Shown piece after piece: positions 1 through 8,383 of a stretch of 64,000 nt of DNA (position 1 is its first letter; every line of letters starts with the position of its first letter). The stretch is from Chromatiaceae bacterium. GTDB taxonomy: Bacteria > Pseudomonadota > Gammaproteobacteria > Chromatiales > Chromatiaceae. Both the position numbers and the translations under genes were made by a program. Location: positions 1-64,000 of the forward strand of contig JACDZG010000019.1 of NCBI GenBank assembly GCA_013426805.1. Reading direction: 5' to 3'. The notes beneath the pieces were generated by a model. That model saw only the letters and a list, made by a program, of their open reading frames with translations, was not told the origin of the DNA and did not search any database.

Positions 1-328
1 CCTACGGAGCTTGATTCTTGATAGCGTCTTATTCGGAAATCGCCTAAAGTCCGACCGGCTGCTAGCTCTTATGAGAATGTTTGATGGGACTAATCGTAGC
101 AGAGGGTCGCTGCGGCCGCTCCTGACGACGCACGCCGCTGGCCGGGATGACGATCAAGGCCGTGTTGCGATTGGACGGCGCGGTCCTGTTGCGGTACGCC
201 GAACGGCAGTGAAGACCCGGACCAGCATCAGATGACCGCCGCGCCGCCGGGCGCCGGGACGAGGTGCTGCATCGGAGCGGTGCCGGGCATCCCGGCGCGG
301 ACGAGGGTAAGAGGGTAAAAGTGCCAAG
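1..328. other. Left edge, no supportable gene
   Basis: No convincing coding sequence is seen; a 74-codon open frame here has no recognisable features. The right end (about 303-336) is homologous to the segment that follows each of the three FGE repeats in the adjacent gene, so it is repeat tail left outside the reading frame. The segment around 142-165 also contains a short motif (CCGG-GATGACGATCAAGG-like) that recurs near 16750 and 31479. Confidence 0.5.
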
Positions 329-3300
329 CTATACGGTCCTCGAAAGGCGGAAACCGAGGAGGCCGTCGCGGTAGGACGGGTGCCCGTAGCTGCGGTACGC
401 CGAGCGGCAGAAGCCGGCGTCGCCGTTCCAGGAGCCGCCCCGAATCACCCGGTTGGAGCCCGTCTCGGGGCCACTGGGATTCTCACTGGCGAACTGCTGC
501 GCGCCACTGGCGCCTGCTGGGTTTCCACTGTAACTCGCTGCAGCATCGTTTGCACCGAACACCAACGCTCTAGCAATACGTCGCAAGCCACCCGCGCGCT
601 GCTGGCCGCCACTCGTAGCGCGCTCATTGTTACTGGCGGCTGCTGCGAGCGGGCCAGTAAGTTGCTCATAATAGTCTACCGCATACCAGTCCGCACACCA
701 CTCCCAGACGTTGCCGTGCATATCGTACAACCCCCAGGCGTTGGCCCGTTTCTGCCCGACCGGATGGAGTCGGCCGCCCGCATTCTCGCTGAACCAGGCG
801 TAGTCGCCCAGCCCGCCCGCGTCGTCGCCGCAACACAAGCGGGTCGCAGTCCCGGCACGGCAGGCATATTCCCACTGCGCCTCGCTGGCCAGTGCGTAAC
901 GCTCGCCGGTCTGTTCGCTCAGCCACGCGCAGTAGGCGCCTGCGTTGTCCCAGGAGATACCGACCACCGGCAGGTCCAGCGCCGCGCGGCCGACACCGAT
1001 CTTGTTGTAACGGTCGTTTTTGCCGGTCTCCACATGGTACTCGTTGCCCAACTCCAACCATTTGGGCCAGTGCTTGCCGGTCGCCTCGCAGAAGCCCAGG
1101 TACTCACCCCAGGTCACCGGAGTGCGTCCCAGGGCAAAGGCATCGAGCCGCACCGGGTGGACCGGCTGCTCGTCGCTGCCGCCTTGTTCGTCGCCCATTA
1201 GGAAGGTCCCGCCTGGGAGATAGACCATCTCCGGGGCCGCGAGCGCCGACGCGGCGCCGTCCTGGCCCGCGCTCTCCAGCGGATCGCGGAAGACCTCATA
1301 GGGCGCGAAGCTACGCTTCTGCGGTGGTGCTGGGGTTTGGGCGCCGACAAGGGTAAGAGGGTCAGAGTGCCAAGGGCCAGTCCTCGAAAGGCGGAAACCG
1401 AGGTCGCGGTGGCGGTAGGACGGCTCGCTCCTGCCGCGGTACGCCGAGCGGCAGTAGCCGGCGGGGTCGTCCCAGGAGCCGCCGCGCATCACCCGGTCGG
1501 AGCCCGACTCAGGGCCACTGGGATTCTCACTGGCAGGCTGCTCCGCGCCACTCGCATCTGCTGCAGTAGACTGCAAGTGGGCCGTAGGGTGCGGTGAGGA
1601 ACGAACCGCACCAGCCCCCAGCGGTGCGGTTCGTTCCTCACCGCACCCTACGTCATAGTCGCCCGCGTACCAATCCTGGCACCATTCCCACACATTGCCG
1701 TGCATGTCATGCAGGTGCCAGGCGTTGGGGCGCTTCTCTCCGACCGGATGAGTCTTGCGTCCGGAGTTCTCGGCGTACCAGGCGTAGTCGCCCAACCGCG
1801 ACTCCTCGTCGCCGTACGACCAACGGGTTTGGCTGCCTGCACGGCAGGCATATTCCCATTCGGCCTCGGTCGCGAGGCGGTAGGTCTCGCCAGTCTCCCC
1901 GCTCAGCCAGACGCAATACGCCTGGGCGTCGTCCCAACTGATGTTGATGGCCGGCTGTCGATCGCGGCCCCAACCCCGATCCTGCGGCTGCGTGCAGCCG
2001 GTGGCCGCGCAGAAGCGGTCGTACTCGGCGAAGGTCACCGGGTACTGGCCGATGGAAAAGGCCCCGACCCGCACCGGGTGGGCGGGCTTTTCGTCCGCGT
2101 GGGGACTGTCGTCCTGTCCCATGGTGAAGGTGCCGCCCGGCAGCCAAACCATCGCCGGACCTTGGGTCCCGTCAGGGAGCGGATCGCGCAGGTTGGGGAT
2201 GGGCTCCGGCTCGCGCGGGCCAAGGGTAAAAGGGTAAGAGTGTAAAGGGCCAGTCCTCGAAAGGCGGAAACCGAGGTGGCCGTAGCGGCGGGACGGGCGC
2301 CTGATGAGGCGGTACGCCGAGCGGCAGTTGCCGGCGTCGAGGCTCCAGGAGCCGCCCCGAATCACCCGGTCGGAGCCCGTCTCCGGGCCAGTGGGACCCG
2401 TTGCCAGTGGCTGCTCGCCGCTGCTCGCGGCCACTGCAGCGCCACTCGCCATAGTGAGAGTGGACTGCGAGGCGCCGTAGGGTCCGCTGCGCGGACCATG
2501 CGCCGCGCTCACCTCGGGGGCGTCGGTCCGCACAGCGGACCCTACGAACTGCTGGTAGTAGTCACCCGAGTACCAGTCCCGACACCACTCCCACATATTG
2601 CCGTGCAGGTCGTGCAGCCGCCAGGCATTGGCTTGCTTTAATCCGACCGGCCGGGTCCCATCACCCGCATTGCGACTGTACCAGGCGTAGTCCTCCAGCT
2701 GATTCGCATCGTCGCCGAAGCAGTAGCGCGTCACGCTACCCGCCCGGCAGGCGTGCTCCCACTGCGCCTCGCTCAGCAGTCCGTAGCGCTGACCGGTCTC
2801 CCCGCTCAGCCAATCGCAATAGGCTTGGGCATCGTTCCAACTGATGCAGACTACGGGGTGGCGGTCGTCCTGCGCAAAATAGGGGTTCCGCCAGCTCGCG
2901 TCATTCTTATTGCCCCAGTTTCCTTTGCCCCACACAAAGGCACCATCCCTCTTCTCCGCCTCCGTGCGGTAGCCGGTCGCCTCGCAGAACCGCCGAAACT
3001 CCCCGACCGTGACCGGGTACTTGCCGACCGCGTGGTGGCTCAAGGTCACGTCATGGGCCGGCCGCGCGTTGTCGGCACCGACACCCGCGGGGCTGCCCAT
3101 GCGGAAAGTGCCGCCGGGGAGCCAGATCATCTCAGGACCAGCATCGGACCCGTCCTGGAAGCCGTCCCGGAAAGGCGTGGGGACGGTGGGTACGGCAGAC
3201 GGCGCGGGAGGCTGCTCCGCCGCCGCCTCCGCCCGGAACTCCGCGAGAACCTCCAGGTCCCCGGCGCCCACCGCCGCCAAGGCGCGGGCGACCCGGGCGT

Positions 3301-5008
3301 AAGAACCGCCGAGCCGGGCCAGGACCGTGGCGGCGATGGTCGCGAAGTGCCTGGTATTGAGATCATCCAGCGCACGGTCCAGGCCGGCCGCCGCCGGCAG
3401 CCGCAGCGAACCGGGCAGTTCGAGCAGTGCCTTGAAGTCGAGGGCCTGGCCGAAGCGCGCCGCGAGCAGGCCGGAGACCTCCTGGAGCACGTGCAGGCTG
3501 ACGGCACCGCTGGACAGGTCGAGCAGTGCCGCGCGCACGCCCGGATGGAAGTCGAAGAAGGGCTCGCCGTCCGTTTGCTCCAACCGCGGCTCGCGGCGCA
3601 GCAGTCCGCTGACGAAGATCTCGGCCAGGTGGGTCTGGCCGGAGTCGCGCAGCCAGGTCTGCTGGATGAGGCGCATCACTTCGAGTGTGAGGGGCGCGGC
3701 GGCGACCAGTCCCGCGAGGTCACGGGCGGGCGCCGAGGCCGTGGCGAGAAAGCGTTCGAGCCGCCGCTGCACCGCCGCCGCGTCCGGGGCGCGCACCGCG
3801 GGCACCGCTGCCGCCGTGAGGTACCGGGTCGCGGCCCCAAAGCGCACGCCCGGCAGCGAGGCGCGCGCCTGGCCGGTCAGCAGGGCGGACCACTCGCGCA
3901 CGGCGGCGGGCTCCGGGGTCAGCACCGGCAAGACCAGGTCGGGCCGACCCGTGGCAGCGACATACCAGTCCGGGGGGATGGAGCGCGGCTCCGGGTCCAA
4001 CTCGATGAGCGCGCGCGTGGCCACTCCGGCACGGGGCGCGGCGAGCCGGATCGGCAGGCCGCGCCCGAGCGCGGTCTCCCGCCACAGGCGCGCCGGGAGC
4101 ATCTGCAAGACGGCGAGCGGACCGCCCTGGGCGAGCGGAGCCAGACAGCGCAGCACCGCGCCGGCATGCCAGGCGGGGGCGACGCAGTCGCTGGCCACCA
4201 GCACCGCGCGGCGGCCGTTGGCGGCGACGAGCCGCCCGGGGGCGAGCCGCCGGGCGCGCTCCGGGTCACCGGGGGCGTGCAGCCAGGCGTCGGGCCCGCG
4301 GGTCGCCAGCGCGAGCAGGCGCACCCGCGAGAAGGCCCCGTTGTAGGCGAGCATCCGCCGCAGTTCGGCGAGCAGCGGACCCCAGACCAGCATGGAGGAG
4401 GCGGTGTCGACGATCAGCAGCAACTCGAACCACCGCTCCCCGGCGGGCCTGAGGATGGGGGTGAGGACGGCGTGGCCGGCACTGCGCTGCTCGGCGTAAT
4501 ACGCGACGGTGGCGGCCTCGTCGAGCCGCCGCGCGGTGCGCGAGGGCAGCCGCCGGTGCAGCCGGCGCAGGGCGCGGCCGAGCGCCAGTCCATCGGGCAG
4601 CGGATGGGCGCGCGGGACGCGCAGCGGTGCCGCAGTGCGGCTTCCGGCGCGGGTGCCGGCGCTCGGCAGGACCTTGGCCGTGGGCACGGCGGTTCCTTGG
4701 GCCGGCGTCGGTTGCGGCCGCGGCGGGTCGGCGGCGTCGGCGGGACCGATCGCCGGCCGCTCCGGCCGCGCGGTCGGGACGGCATCCGCGGCATCCCGCG
4801 GCGGCGGCGAGTCCGCCGGGCGGCGGGTGCCGGTCGCCGCGCCCTGGGCCGCCAGCCACAGCACGTCCGCCAGTTCCGCGGCATCCGGATCGAGGCCGAG
4901 CCGGTGCAGGGTCGCGCGGACCTGCGCGAGGTCCGCGTCGGCCAAGGCCGGGGGCCGCGCCGCGGTCGGCGCGGCCAGGCCAAACAGGCGGCGCAACAGG
5001 CTGAGCAT
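329..5008 (-). CDS. vWA/SAV_2336-like protein with three C-terminal FGE-sulfatase domains (conflict-system sensor candidate)
   Basis: The predicted product has 1559 residues. The N-terminal part (about 130-560) resembles SAV_2336-type/vWA proteins: a Rossmann-like core with ELLLIVDTASSM near residue 195-206, a partial MIDAS, and a following helical region. Three formylglycine-generating-enzyme-type domains follow, starting near 625, 945 and 1255, each opening with M-x-x-LPGGTF-x-MG and closing with RGGSW...CRSAYR...LGFRLSRT. FGE domains have the C-type lectin fold and often act as ligand binders rather than enzymes. The gene is followed 27 bases upstream on the same strand by a MoxR ATPase and then a VMAP-like protease, the known partners of vWA proteins in NTP-dependent conflict systems. 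The three domain ends differ in a codon-restricted way typical of DGR targets, and palindromes are embedded in the coding loops of domains 1 and 2. The enzymatic activity of the FGE domains is unproven. Confidence 0.85.
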   Translation of the reverse strand: MLSLLRRLFGLAAPTAARPPALADADLAQVRATLHRLGLDPDAAELADVLWLAAQGAATGTRRPADSPPPRDAADAVPTARPERPAIGPADAADPPRPQPTPAQGTAVPTAKVLPSAGTRAGSRTAAPLRVPRAHPLPDGLALGRALRRLHRRLPSRTARRLDEAATVAYYAEQRSAGHAVLTPILRPAGERWFELLLIVDTASSMLVWGPLLAELRRMLAYNGAFSRVRLLALATRGPDAWLHAPGDPERARRLAPGRLVAANGRRAVLVASDCVAPAWHAGAVLRCLAPLAQGGPLAVLQMLPARLWRETALGRGLPIRLAAPRAGVATRALIELDPEPRSIPPDWYVAATGRPDLVLPVLTPEPAAVREWSALLTGQARASLPGVRFGAATRYLTAAAVPAVRAPDAAAVQRRLERFLATASAPARDLAGLVAAAPLTLEVMRLIQQTWLRDSGQTHLAEIFVSGLLRREPRLEQTDGEPFFDFHPGVRAALLDLSSGAVSLHVLQEVSGLLAARFGQALDFKALLELPGSLRLPAAAGLDRALDDLNTRHFATIAATVLARLGGSYARVARALAAVGAGDLEVLAEFRAEAAAEQPPAPSAVPTVPTPFRDGFQDGSDAGPEMIWLPGGTFRMGSPAGVGADNARPAHDVTLSHHAVGKYPVTVGEFRRFCEATGYRTEAEKRDGAFVWGKGNWGNKNDASWRNPYFAQDDRHPVVCISWNDAQAYCDWLSGETGQRYGLLSEAQWEHACRAGSVTRYCFGDDANQLEDYAWYSRNAGDGTRPVGLKQANAWRLHDLHGNMWEWCRDWYSGDYYQQFVGSAVRTDAPEVSAAHGPRSGPYGASQSTLTMASGAAVAASSGEQPLATGPTGPETGSDRVIRGGSWSLDAGNCRSAYRLIRRPSRRYGHLGFRLSRTGPLHSYPFTLGPREPEPIPNLRDPLPDGTQGPAMVWLPGGTFTMGQDDSPHADEKPAHPVRVGAFSIGQYPVTFAEYDRFCAATGCTQPQDRGWGRDRQPAINISWDDAQAYCVWLSGETGETYRLATEAEWEYACRAGSQTRWSYGDEESRLGDYAWYAENSGRKTHPVGEKRPNAWHLHDMHGNVWEWCQDWYAGDYDVGCGEERTAPLGAGAVRSSPHPTAHLQSTAADASGAEQPASENPSGPESGSDRVMRGGSWDDPAGYCRSAYRGRSEPSYRHRDLGFRLSRTGPWHSDPLTLVGAQTPAPPQKRSFAPYEVFRDPLESAGQDGAASALAAPEMVYLPGGTFLMGDEQGGSDEQPVHPVRLDAFALGRTPVTWGEYLGFCEATGKHWPKWLELGNEYHVETGKNDRYNKIGVGRAALDLPVVGISWDNAGAYCAWLSEQTGERYALASEAQWEYACRAGTATRLCCGDDAGGLGDYAWFSENAGGRLHPVGQKRANAWGLYDMHGNVWEWCADWYAVDYYEQLTGPLAAAASNNERATSGGQQRAGGLRRIARALVFGANDAAASYSGNPAGASGAQQFASENPSGPETGSNRVIRGGSWNGDAGFCRSAYRSYGHPSYRDGLLGFRLSRTV
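337..439 (-). repeat. Variable segment 3 (DGR-type target candidate) at the end of FGE domain 3
   Basis: This segment codes from GGSW to the final residues. Its constant blocks (GGCGGCTCCTGG, TGCCGCTCGGCGTACCGC and the 23-bp block at 337-359) are identical in DNA to the other two copies. Between them the codons differ almost only at positions 1 and 2 and nearly all end in C, as expected for adenine-directed mutagenesis of AAC codons. The copy after this one lies beyond the stop codon: a length difference of 2 bases just after the 23-bp block introduces TAG. Confidence 0.65.
1381..1483 (-). repeat. Variable segment 2 (DGR-type target candidate) at the end of FGE domain 2
   Basis: It has the same framework as the segments at 337-439 and 2254-2356. 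The 23-bp 3' block (1381-1403) is identical in all three. Variable codons here read GAC GAC CCC, then TAC, then GGC AGG AGC GAG, TAC, and CAC CGC GAC. A homologous tail of about 30 bp (1348-1380) follows and remains in frame. Confidence 0.65.
1583..1652. repeat. Perfect 30-bp palindromic element inside the FGE gene
   Basis: Arms 1583-1612 and 1623-1652 are perfect inverted repeats of 30 bp around a 10-base loop. The core GGTGAGGAACGAACC recurs in the intergenic element near 16486. It lies in the coding sequence, in the loop before the conserved GSDRV-MRGGSW segment of FGE domain 2, and encodes part of the insert that makes this loop longer than in a minimal FGE domain. The reading frame stays open through it. 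Confidence 0.9.
2254..2356 (-). repeat. Variable segment 1 (DGR-type target candidate) at the end of FGE domain 1
   Basis: It has the same framework as the other two segments. Variable codons read AGC CTC GAC, then AAC, then CTC ATC AGG CGC, CGC, and TAC GGC CAC, between DNA blocks identical to the other copies. The homologous tail at 2225-2253 remains in frame and leads into FGE domain 2. Confidence 0.65.
2476..2546. repeat. 22-bp palindromic element inside the FGE gene
   Basis: Arms 2476-2497 and 2525-2546 are inverted repeats with one mismatch and a 27-base spacer. The arm sequence (TAGGGTCCGCTG-type) is the same family as the intergenic palindrome at 16689-16746. It sits in the same structural loop of FGE domain 1 that holds the unrelated palindrome of domain 2, and is read through in frame. 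Confidence 0.85.
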
Positions 5009-5035
5009 GGGGTGCGCGCGCTCCGCTCTGCCGGT

Positions 5036-6049
5036 TCAGCCGGAAAGGCTGCGCAGCAGGGCGTCGAGCAGGGACCGCTGGTCCTGGTAGCGGGCCTCCG
5101 GGTCGATGTCTTTGAGGACCAGATAGACGGCGTTGAGCAACTGGTCCGCCGCCAGCTCCTGCTGCCGATGGTCGCGCCGGTCGATGAAGATCCGCACCAG
5201 CTCGGCGATGCGCGCCTCCAGTGCCGCATCGCCGCCTGCCGCCGCGGTCCCGGCGCGGAACAGGTGGCCCTTGACGATGGCGATGAGTTCATCGTTGTCC
5301 GGCGGGGTCATCTCGAGCTGCAGGCAGCGGCGCAGGAAGGCCGGGGGGAATTCGCGCTCGGCGTTGCTGGTCATGATCACCAGCGGGAACTGACCGCAGC
5401 GCACCACACCGCGCGCGATGGGAATCCCGTGGGAGGCCAGGGTGGCGCCGGGCGGGGCATCGTAGGGGAGGATCGGCGGGTCATCCTGGCCCTGGGGCAG
5501 GCGCGCCAGTTCCGGGATCTCGAACTCGCCCTCCTCGAAGATGTGCAGCAGGTCGTTGGGCAGGTCGATGTCGCTCTTGTCGATCTCATCGATCAGCAGT
5601 ACCCGCGGCCGGTCGGCGGAGTCGAGGAAGGCGCTGCCGAGCGGCCCCAGGCGCAGGAAATGACCAATGGGCGGCGGGTCGAGCCGCTCCTTCTCGCAGC
5701 GCGAGGTCTCTTGCAGCCGGCCGATGGCGTCGTAGCGGTAGAGCCCGTCGTACAGTCTGGTCTGGGTGGTGACCGACCAGCGCAGCACGGCCTTGAGTCC
5801 CAGTTCGGCGGCCACGGCATAGGCGAGCGAGGTTTTGCCGACCCCGGGCTTGCCGGTGACGAGCAGCGGCCGGCGCAGATAGAGCGCGGCATTGACCAGC
5901 GCGATCTCTTCCCGGCGGGCCTGGAACTCGGCACCGCGGGCGGCCTTCGCCGCCGCGCTGAAGCGGCGCCAGGGCGGCGGCTCGGGCAGGTCGGCGACGG
6001 CCTTGGGACCGCGGAAGACCCACCAGTCGGGTGGTTCGATTGGTGTCAT
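5036..6049 (-). CDS. MoxR-family AAA+ ATPase
   Basis: The product has 337 residues. The start ATG at 6049 (MTPIEPPDWW) is preferred because upstream in-frame sequence is unconserved in character. Visible motifs are Walker A (LLVTGKPGVGKTSLAYAV, about residue 60-77) and Walker B with the following helix (RVLLIDEIDKSDIDLPNDL, about 150-168), then the sensor-type sequence TSNAEREFPPAFLRR. MoxR ATPases remodel client complexes with a vWA partner. Here the vWA-FGE protein is directly downstream (27-base gap) and the protease/VMAP-like gene is upstream, which supports the energy-coupling role in a ternary conflict system. Family assignment is firm; the role is inferred from the neighbourhood. Confidence 0.9.
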   Translation of the reverse strand: MTPIEPPDWWVFRGPKAVADLPEPPPWRRFSAAAKAARGAEFQARREEIALVNAALYLRRPLLVTGKPGVGKTSLAYAVAAELGLKAVLRWSVTTQTRLYDGLYRYDAIGRLQETSRCEKERLDPPPIGHFLRLGPLGSAFLDSADRPRVLLIDEIDKSDIDLPNDLLHIFEEGEFEIPELARLPQGQDDPPILPYDAPPGATLASHGIPIARGVVRCGQFPLVIMTSNAEREFPPAFLRRCLQLEMTPPDNDELIAIVKGHLFRAGTAAAGGDAALEARIAELVRIFIDRRDHRQQELAADQLLNAVYLVLKDIDPEARYQDQRSLLDALLRSLSG

Positions 6050-6173
6050 TGCTGTTCTCCAGTGAGGTGGATCAGCGTAGCGCATCCACCATCAGTCAGC
6101 CGCGTCGCCAACACGTCGCCGACGGCGGCCACCGAAATTTGGAATTGCTGGGAGGGACGCCAGCACCCGGCGG

Positions 6174-8003
6174 TCATTCGCCGACACCGTAGAGCCCCTC
6201 CCAATCGCCCACCGGGGGCGGGTCCCAGAGCAGGGTCAGATGGGCCGCGGCGTCGTCCGGGCCGGGTTGATCCGGCAGGGCGCGGCGCAATCCGCGCATC
6301 AGCTCGGCCAGGTCGCGCAGCGGCCGGCCGGCGAGCGCGGTATCGACGCACCGGCGCAGCCGTTGCGCGTCCAGCGCCCGACGCGGCCACAGGACGACCG
6401 GAGCGAAACGTCCGCCGAGCAGATACCTCAACAGGTTGGTATTGCCGTCGCCGTCGGCCGTCGGCGGTTGACCGAGGGCGATGCAAGCGCCCGCCTCCAG
6501 GGCGCCGCGAGCGGCGTCCTTGGCTTGGGCAATATCGGCGGCAGGCGCGTCGCACCAATGCAGCGGTGCCGGAAAGGGCTCGTGCAGGCGCGCTTCGAGC
6601 GTACTCCAGTGGGTTTGCCAGAGCCAATTGCAATCGGCAGCGGCGTGGCGCGGGGCATACTGGACCACCACCGGGAAGTCGGCGCCGATGGGGTCGCCGT
6701 CGCTCGGCCGCCAGCGATCGACGGGCAGCGCGAGCTGGGACCAGGGGAGACGGAAGGCGAAGGTCACGCGCTGCCCGGCGCCGGCATAGCGCCCCAGGCG
6801 GCCCAGGAGCAGATCGAGCAGTTCCCCTGTCGCGACCGCGTTCCTGGGATCGAGACCGTCGCGGTCGAGCCACCGACCCAGGTCCACCGATCGCGGCGCT
6901 TGTCCGCCCGGCGGCGCGAAGCGGGCCTGGACATAGAAACGCTTGCCGGTCTGTTCCGGCACCACATCGAGCAACTCGATCTCCATGCAGCACGGCTCCG
7001 CGGCAGGGTCGTCCGCCGCGGGCTGGGTGCAGTCGAGGTCCGGATTGCAAGCGGCGATGGCCTCCCGGATGTCGCGCAGGCGCTGTCGTCTCAGATCGTC
7101 CGTTATTGCCGGCTCCAGGCGCGCCAGCACGTCGTAGAGCAAGAGATGGCGGTTCACCAGGCGGCCCTTGCGGATCAGCCAGAAGAGAAAGGCAAAGGGG
7201 TCGCCGCCGGGCGGAAAGTCGAGTTCGAGGCCGGGGGGTGCGCACCGCTCGCAATGGACTTTGAGGGCGTCGAGGGTCAAGCCCGCGGGGAGGGGGGAGA
7301 AGAGTTCAGCAAGCGATTGGCTGGTGTCGCCGTCGAGCGGTTGGTCAGCCAAGTCCTGCCATACCAGGCCGGGGGCATCGTCGGGCCAGATCTCGCGCAG
7401 GTGCTCGATGGCGATGGCATAGCCGGCTCCCCCGTCGCCATGCTTGTAGCGGGCCACGGCAAAGACGGCATGCTGAGTCAGGCAGATGACCGGCGCCCCG
7501 CTGTACCCATGGTCGATCAGCGGCTCCTCGGGGTCGAAGCGTGCGGAATCGGCGTCGGCGAAACCCGCGACCTTCAGCGCCAACGTGTGCTGGGTGGTCC
7601 CTGGTTGACGCGAGAAGCGTTTGCGGCGTCCCACGACCGTGCGCAGCCGTTCACACTGCTGGTCCTTCGCGCCCTGCGCCACCGCATGCCACCCGGGGAC
7701 ATCCGCCGCGGTACCGTACAGCGTAGTCAGGCCCCAGGGCCGCGCATCCAGCCGGCCCTCGACCTTGAGGACGGCCAGATCGATGTCGGGGCGCTCCTTG
7801 CCGACGGACTGGGCCGGTCTGCCGTCGACCCTGACCCCGTCCGGCGCGCCGTCCTCGATCACATGGGCACAGGTGACGACCCAGGTGGCGTCGTCCGCGA
7901 CCTGGACGACGAAGCCCGTCCCGACGGTCTCTTTACTGCCGGACGGCCGGCCGGCAGTGACCTGAACGATCGAGTCCCAGTCGGCCTCGGCCCAATGTGT
8001 CAC
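6174..8003 (-). CDS. Trypsin-like serine protease with effector-associated and VMAP-C-like regions
   Basis: The product has about 609 residues. The GTG at 8003 is chosen because AAGGAGGG lies 6 bases upstream; a TTG at 8006 is the alternative. The N-terminal 210 residues form a trypsin-like peptidase: TCAHVIEDG supplies the histidine, DIDLAVLKV the aspartate and GYSGAPVI the serine. A helical region (about 225-330, SLAELFSPLPAGLTL...) resembles effector-associated domains. The C-terminal half, ending in the HLTLLWDPPPV segment, resembles the VMAP-C domain of vWA-MoxR-associated proteins. In this class the VMAP is thought to link an effector to the MoxR/vWA pair, the protease being the likely effector. 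Domain names come from memory of the family pattern and need a profile search. Confidence 0.8.
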   Translation of the reverse strand: MTHWAEADWDSIVQVTAGRPSGSKETVGTGFVVQVADDATWVVTCAHVIEDGAPDGVRVDGRPAQSVGKERPDIDLAVLKVEGRLDARPWGLTTLYGTAADVPGWHAVAQGAKDQQCERLRTVVGRRKRFSRQPGTTQHTLALKVAGFADADSARFDPEEPLIDHGYSGAPVICLTQHAVFAVARYKHGDGGAGYAIAIEHLREIWPDDAPGLVWQDLADQPLDGDTSQSLAELFSPLPAGLTLDALKVHCERCAPPGLELDFPPGGDPFAFLFWLIRKGRLVNRHLLLYDVLARLEPAITDDLRRQRLRDIREAIAACNPDLDCTQPAADDPAAEPCCMEIELLDVVPEQTGKRFYVQARFAPPGGQAPRSVDLGRWLDRDGLDPRNAVATGELLDLLLGRLGRYAGAGQRVTFAFRLPWSQLALPVDRWRPSDGDPIGADFPVVVQYAPRHAAADCNWLWQTHWSTLEARLHEPFPAPLHWCDAPAADIAQAKDAARGALEAGACIALGQPPTADGDGNTNLLRYLLGGRFAPVVLWPRRALDAQRLRRCVDTALAGRPLRDLAELMRGLRRALPDQPGPDDAAAHLTLLWDPPPVGDWEGLYGVGE

Positions 8004-8032
8004 CAAACGCCCTCCTTGCCGCGCCGCGGGAT

Positions 8033-8383
8033 TCAGCCGGCGCCGGGGTCCGGCTTCGGCCCCGGCTTCGGCTCAGGCTTCGGCGCCAGCTTGAGCCGGA
8101 CCTTGAGGTTGGCGCTGCCTTTCGCCTTGGTGACGAACAGATTGCCCTCGCCCTCGAAGCCCAAGCCGATCTCGACCTCCGCCTCCCGGACCTCCAGGTC
8201 CTTGTTCAACTCCCGCCACACCTCGACCATTGGCTTGGCGACCCGCAGCAGCAGCGGCCGGATGTTCTCGACCGTCACCCCCTTGATCAGCCGCGGTCCG
8301 TCGGCCACCTCCTCCACCTGCGCCGCGGTCGCCTCGACCTCGATCAAGGTGCCGTCTTCCAACTCGATCAGTCTGAACGCCAT
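8033..8383 (-). CDS. Trypsin-co-occurring (Trypco1-like, CU044_2847-type) protein
   Basis: The product has 116 residues from ATG 8383 (MAFRLIELEDGTLIEVEAT). The pattern of an N-terminal beta strand with LEDGT, a central helix and a C-terminal GLGFEGEGNLFVTKAKGSANLKV strand region matches the small domain that co-occurs with trypsin-like effectors in conflict systems. A Pro/Lys-rich tail (KPEPKPGPKPDPG) ends the protein. It precedes the protease gene by 29 bases on the same strand and is probably the first gene of the operon. Function is unknown; regulation or recruitment of the protease is an inference. Confidence 0.75.
   Translation of the reverse strand: MAFRLIELEDGTLIEVEATAAQVEEVADGPRLIKGVTVENIRPLLLRVAKPMVEVWRELNKDLEVREAEVEIGLGFEGEGNLFVTKAKGSANLKVRLKLAPKPEPKPGPKPDPGAG

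Noticed and set aside
11-235. 74-codon plus-strand frame at the left edge
   Set aside because: No domain, no ribosome-binding site and Arg-rich translation; treated as non-coding.
329-5008. Active formylglycine-generating enzyme (sulfatase maturation)
   Set aside because: Three fused domains on a vWA protein in a conflict-type operon without a sulfatase gene make a binding role more likely; the active-site cysteine pair of true FGE was not recognised at the expected place.
2753-7264. Plus-strand open frame of 1503 codons, antisense to the vWA-FGE, MoxR and VMAP genes
   Set aside because: It is antisense to well-supported genes, its translation is Arg/Gly/Gln-rich low-complexity sequence without motifs, and such long antisense frames are expected at this GC content.
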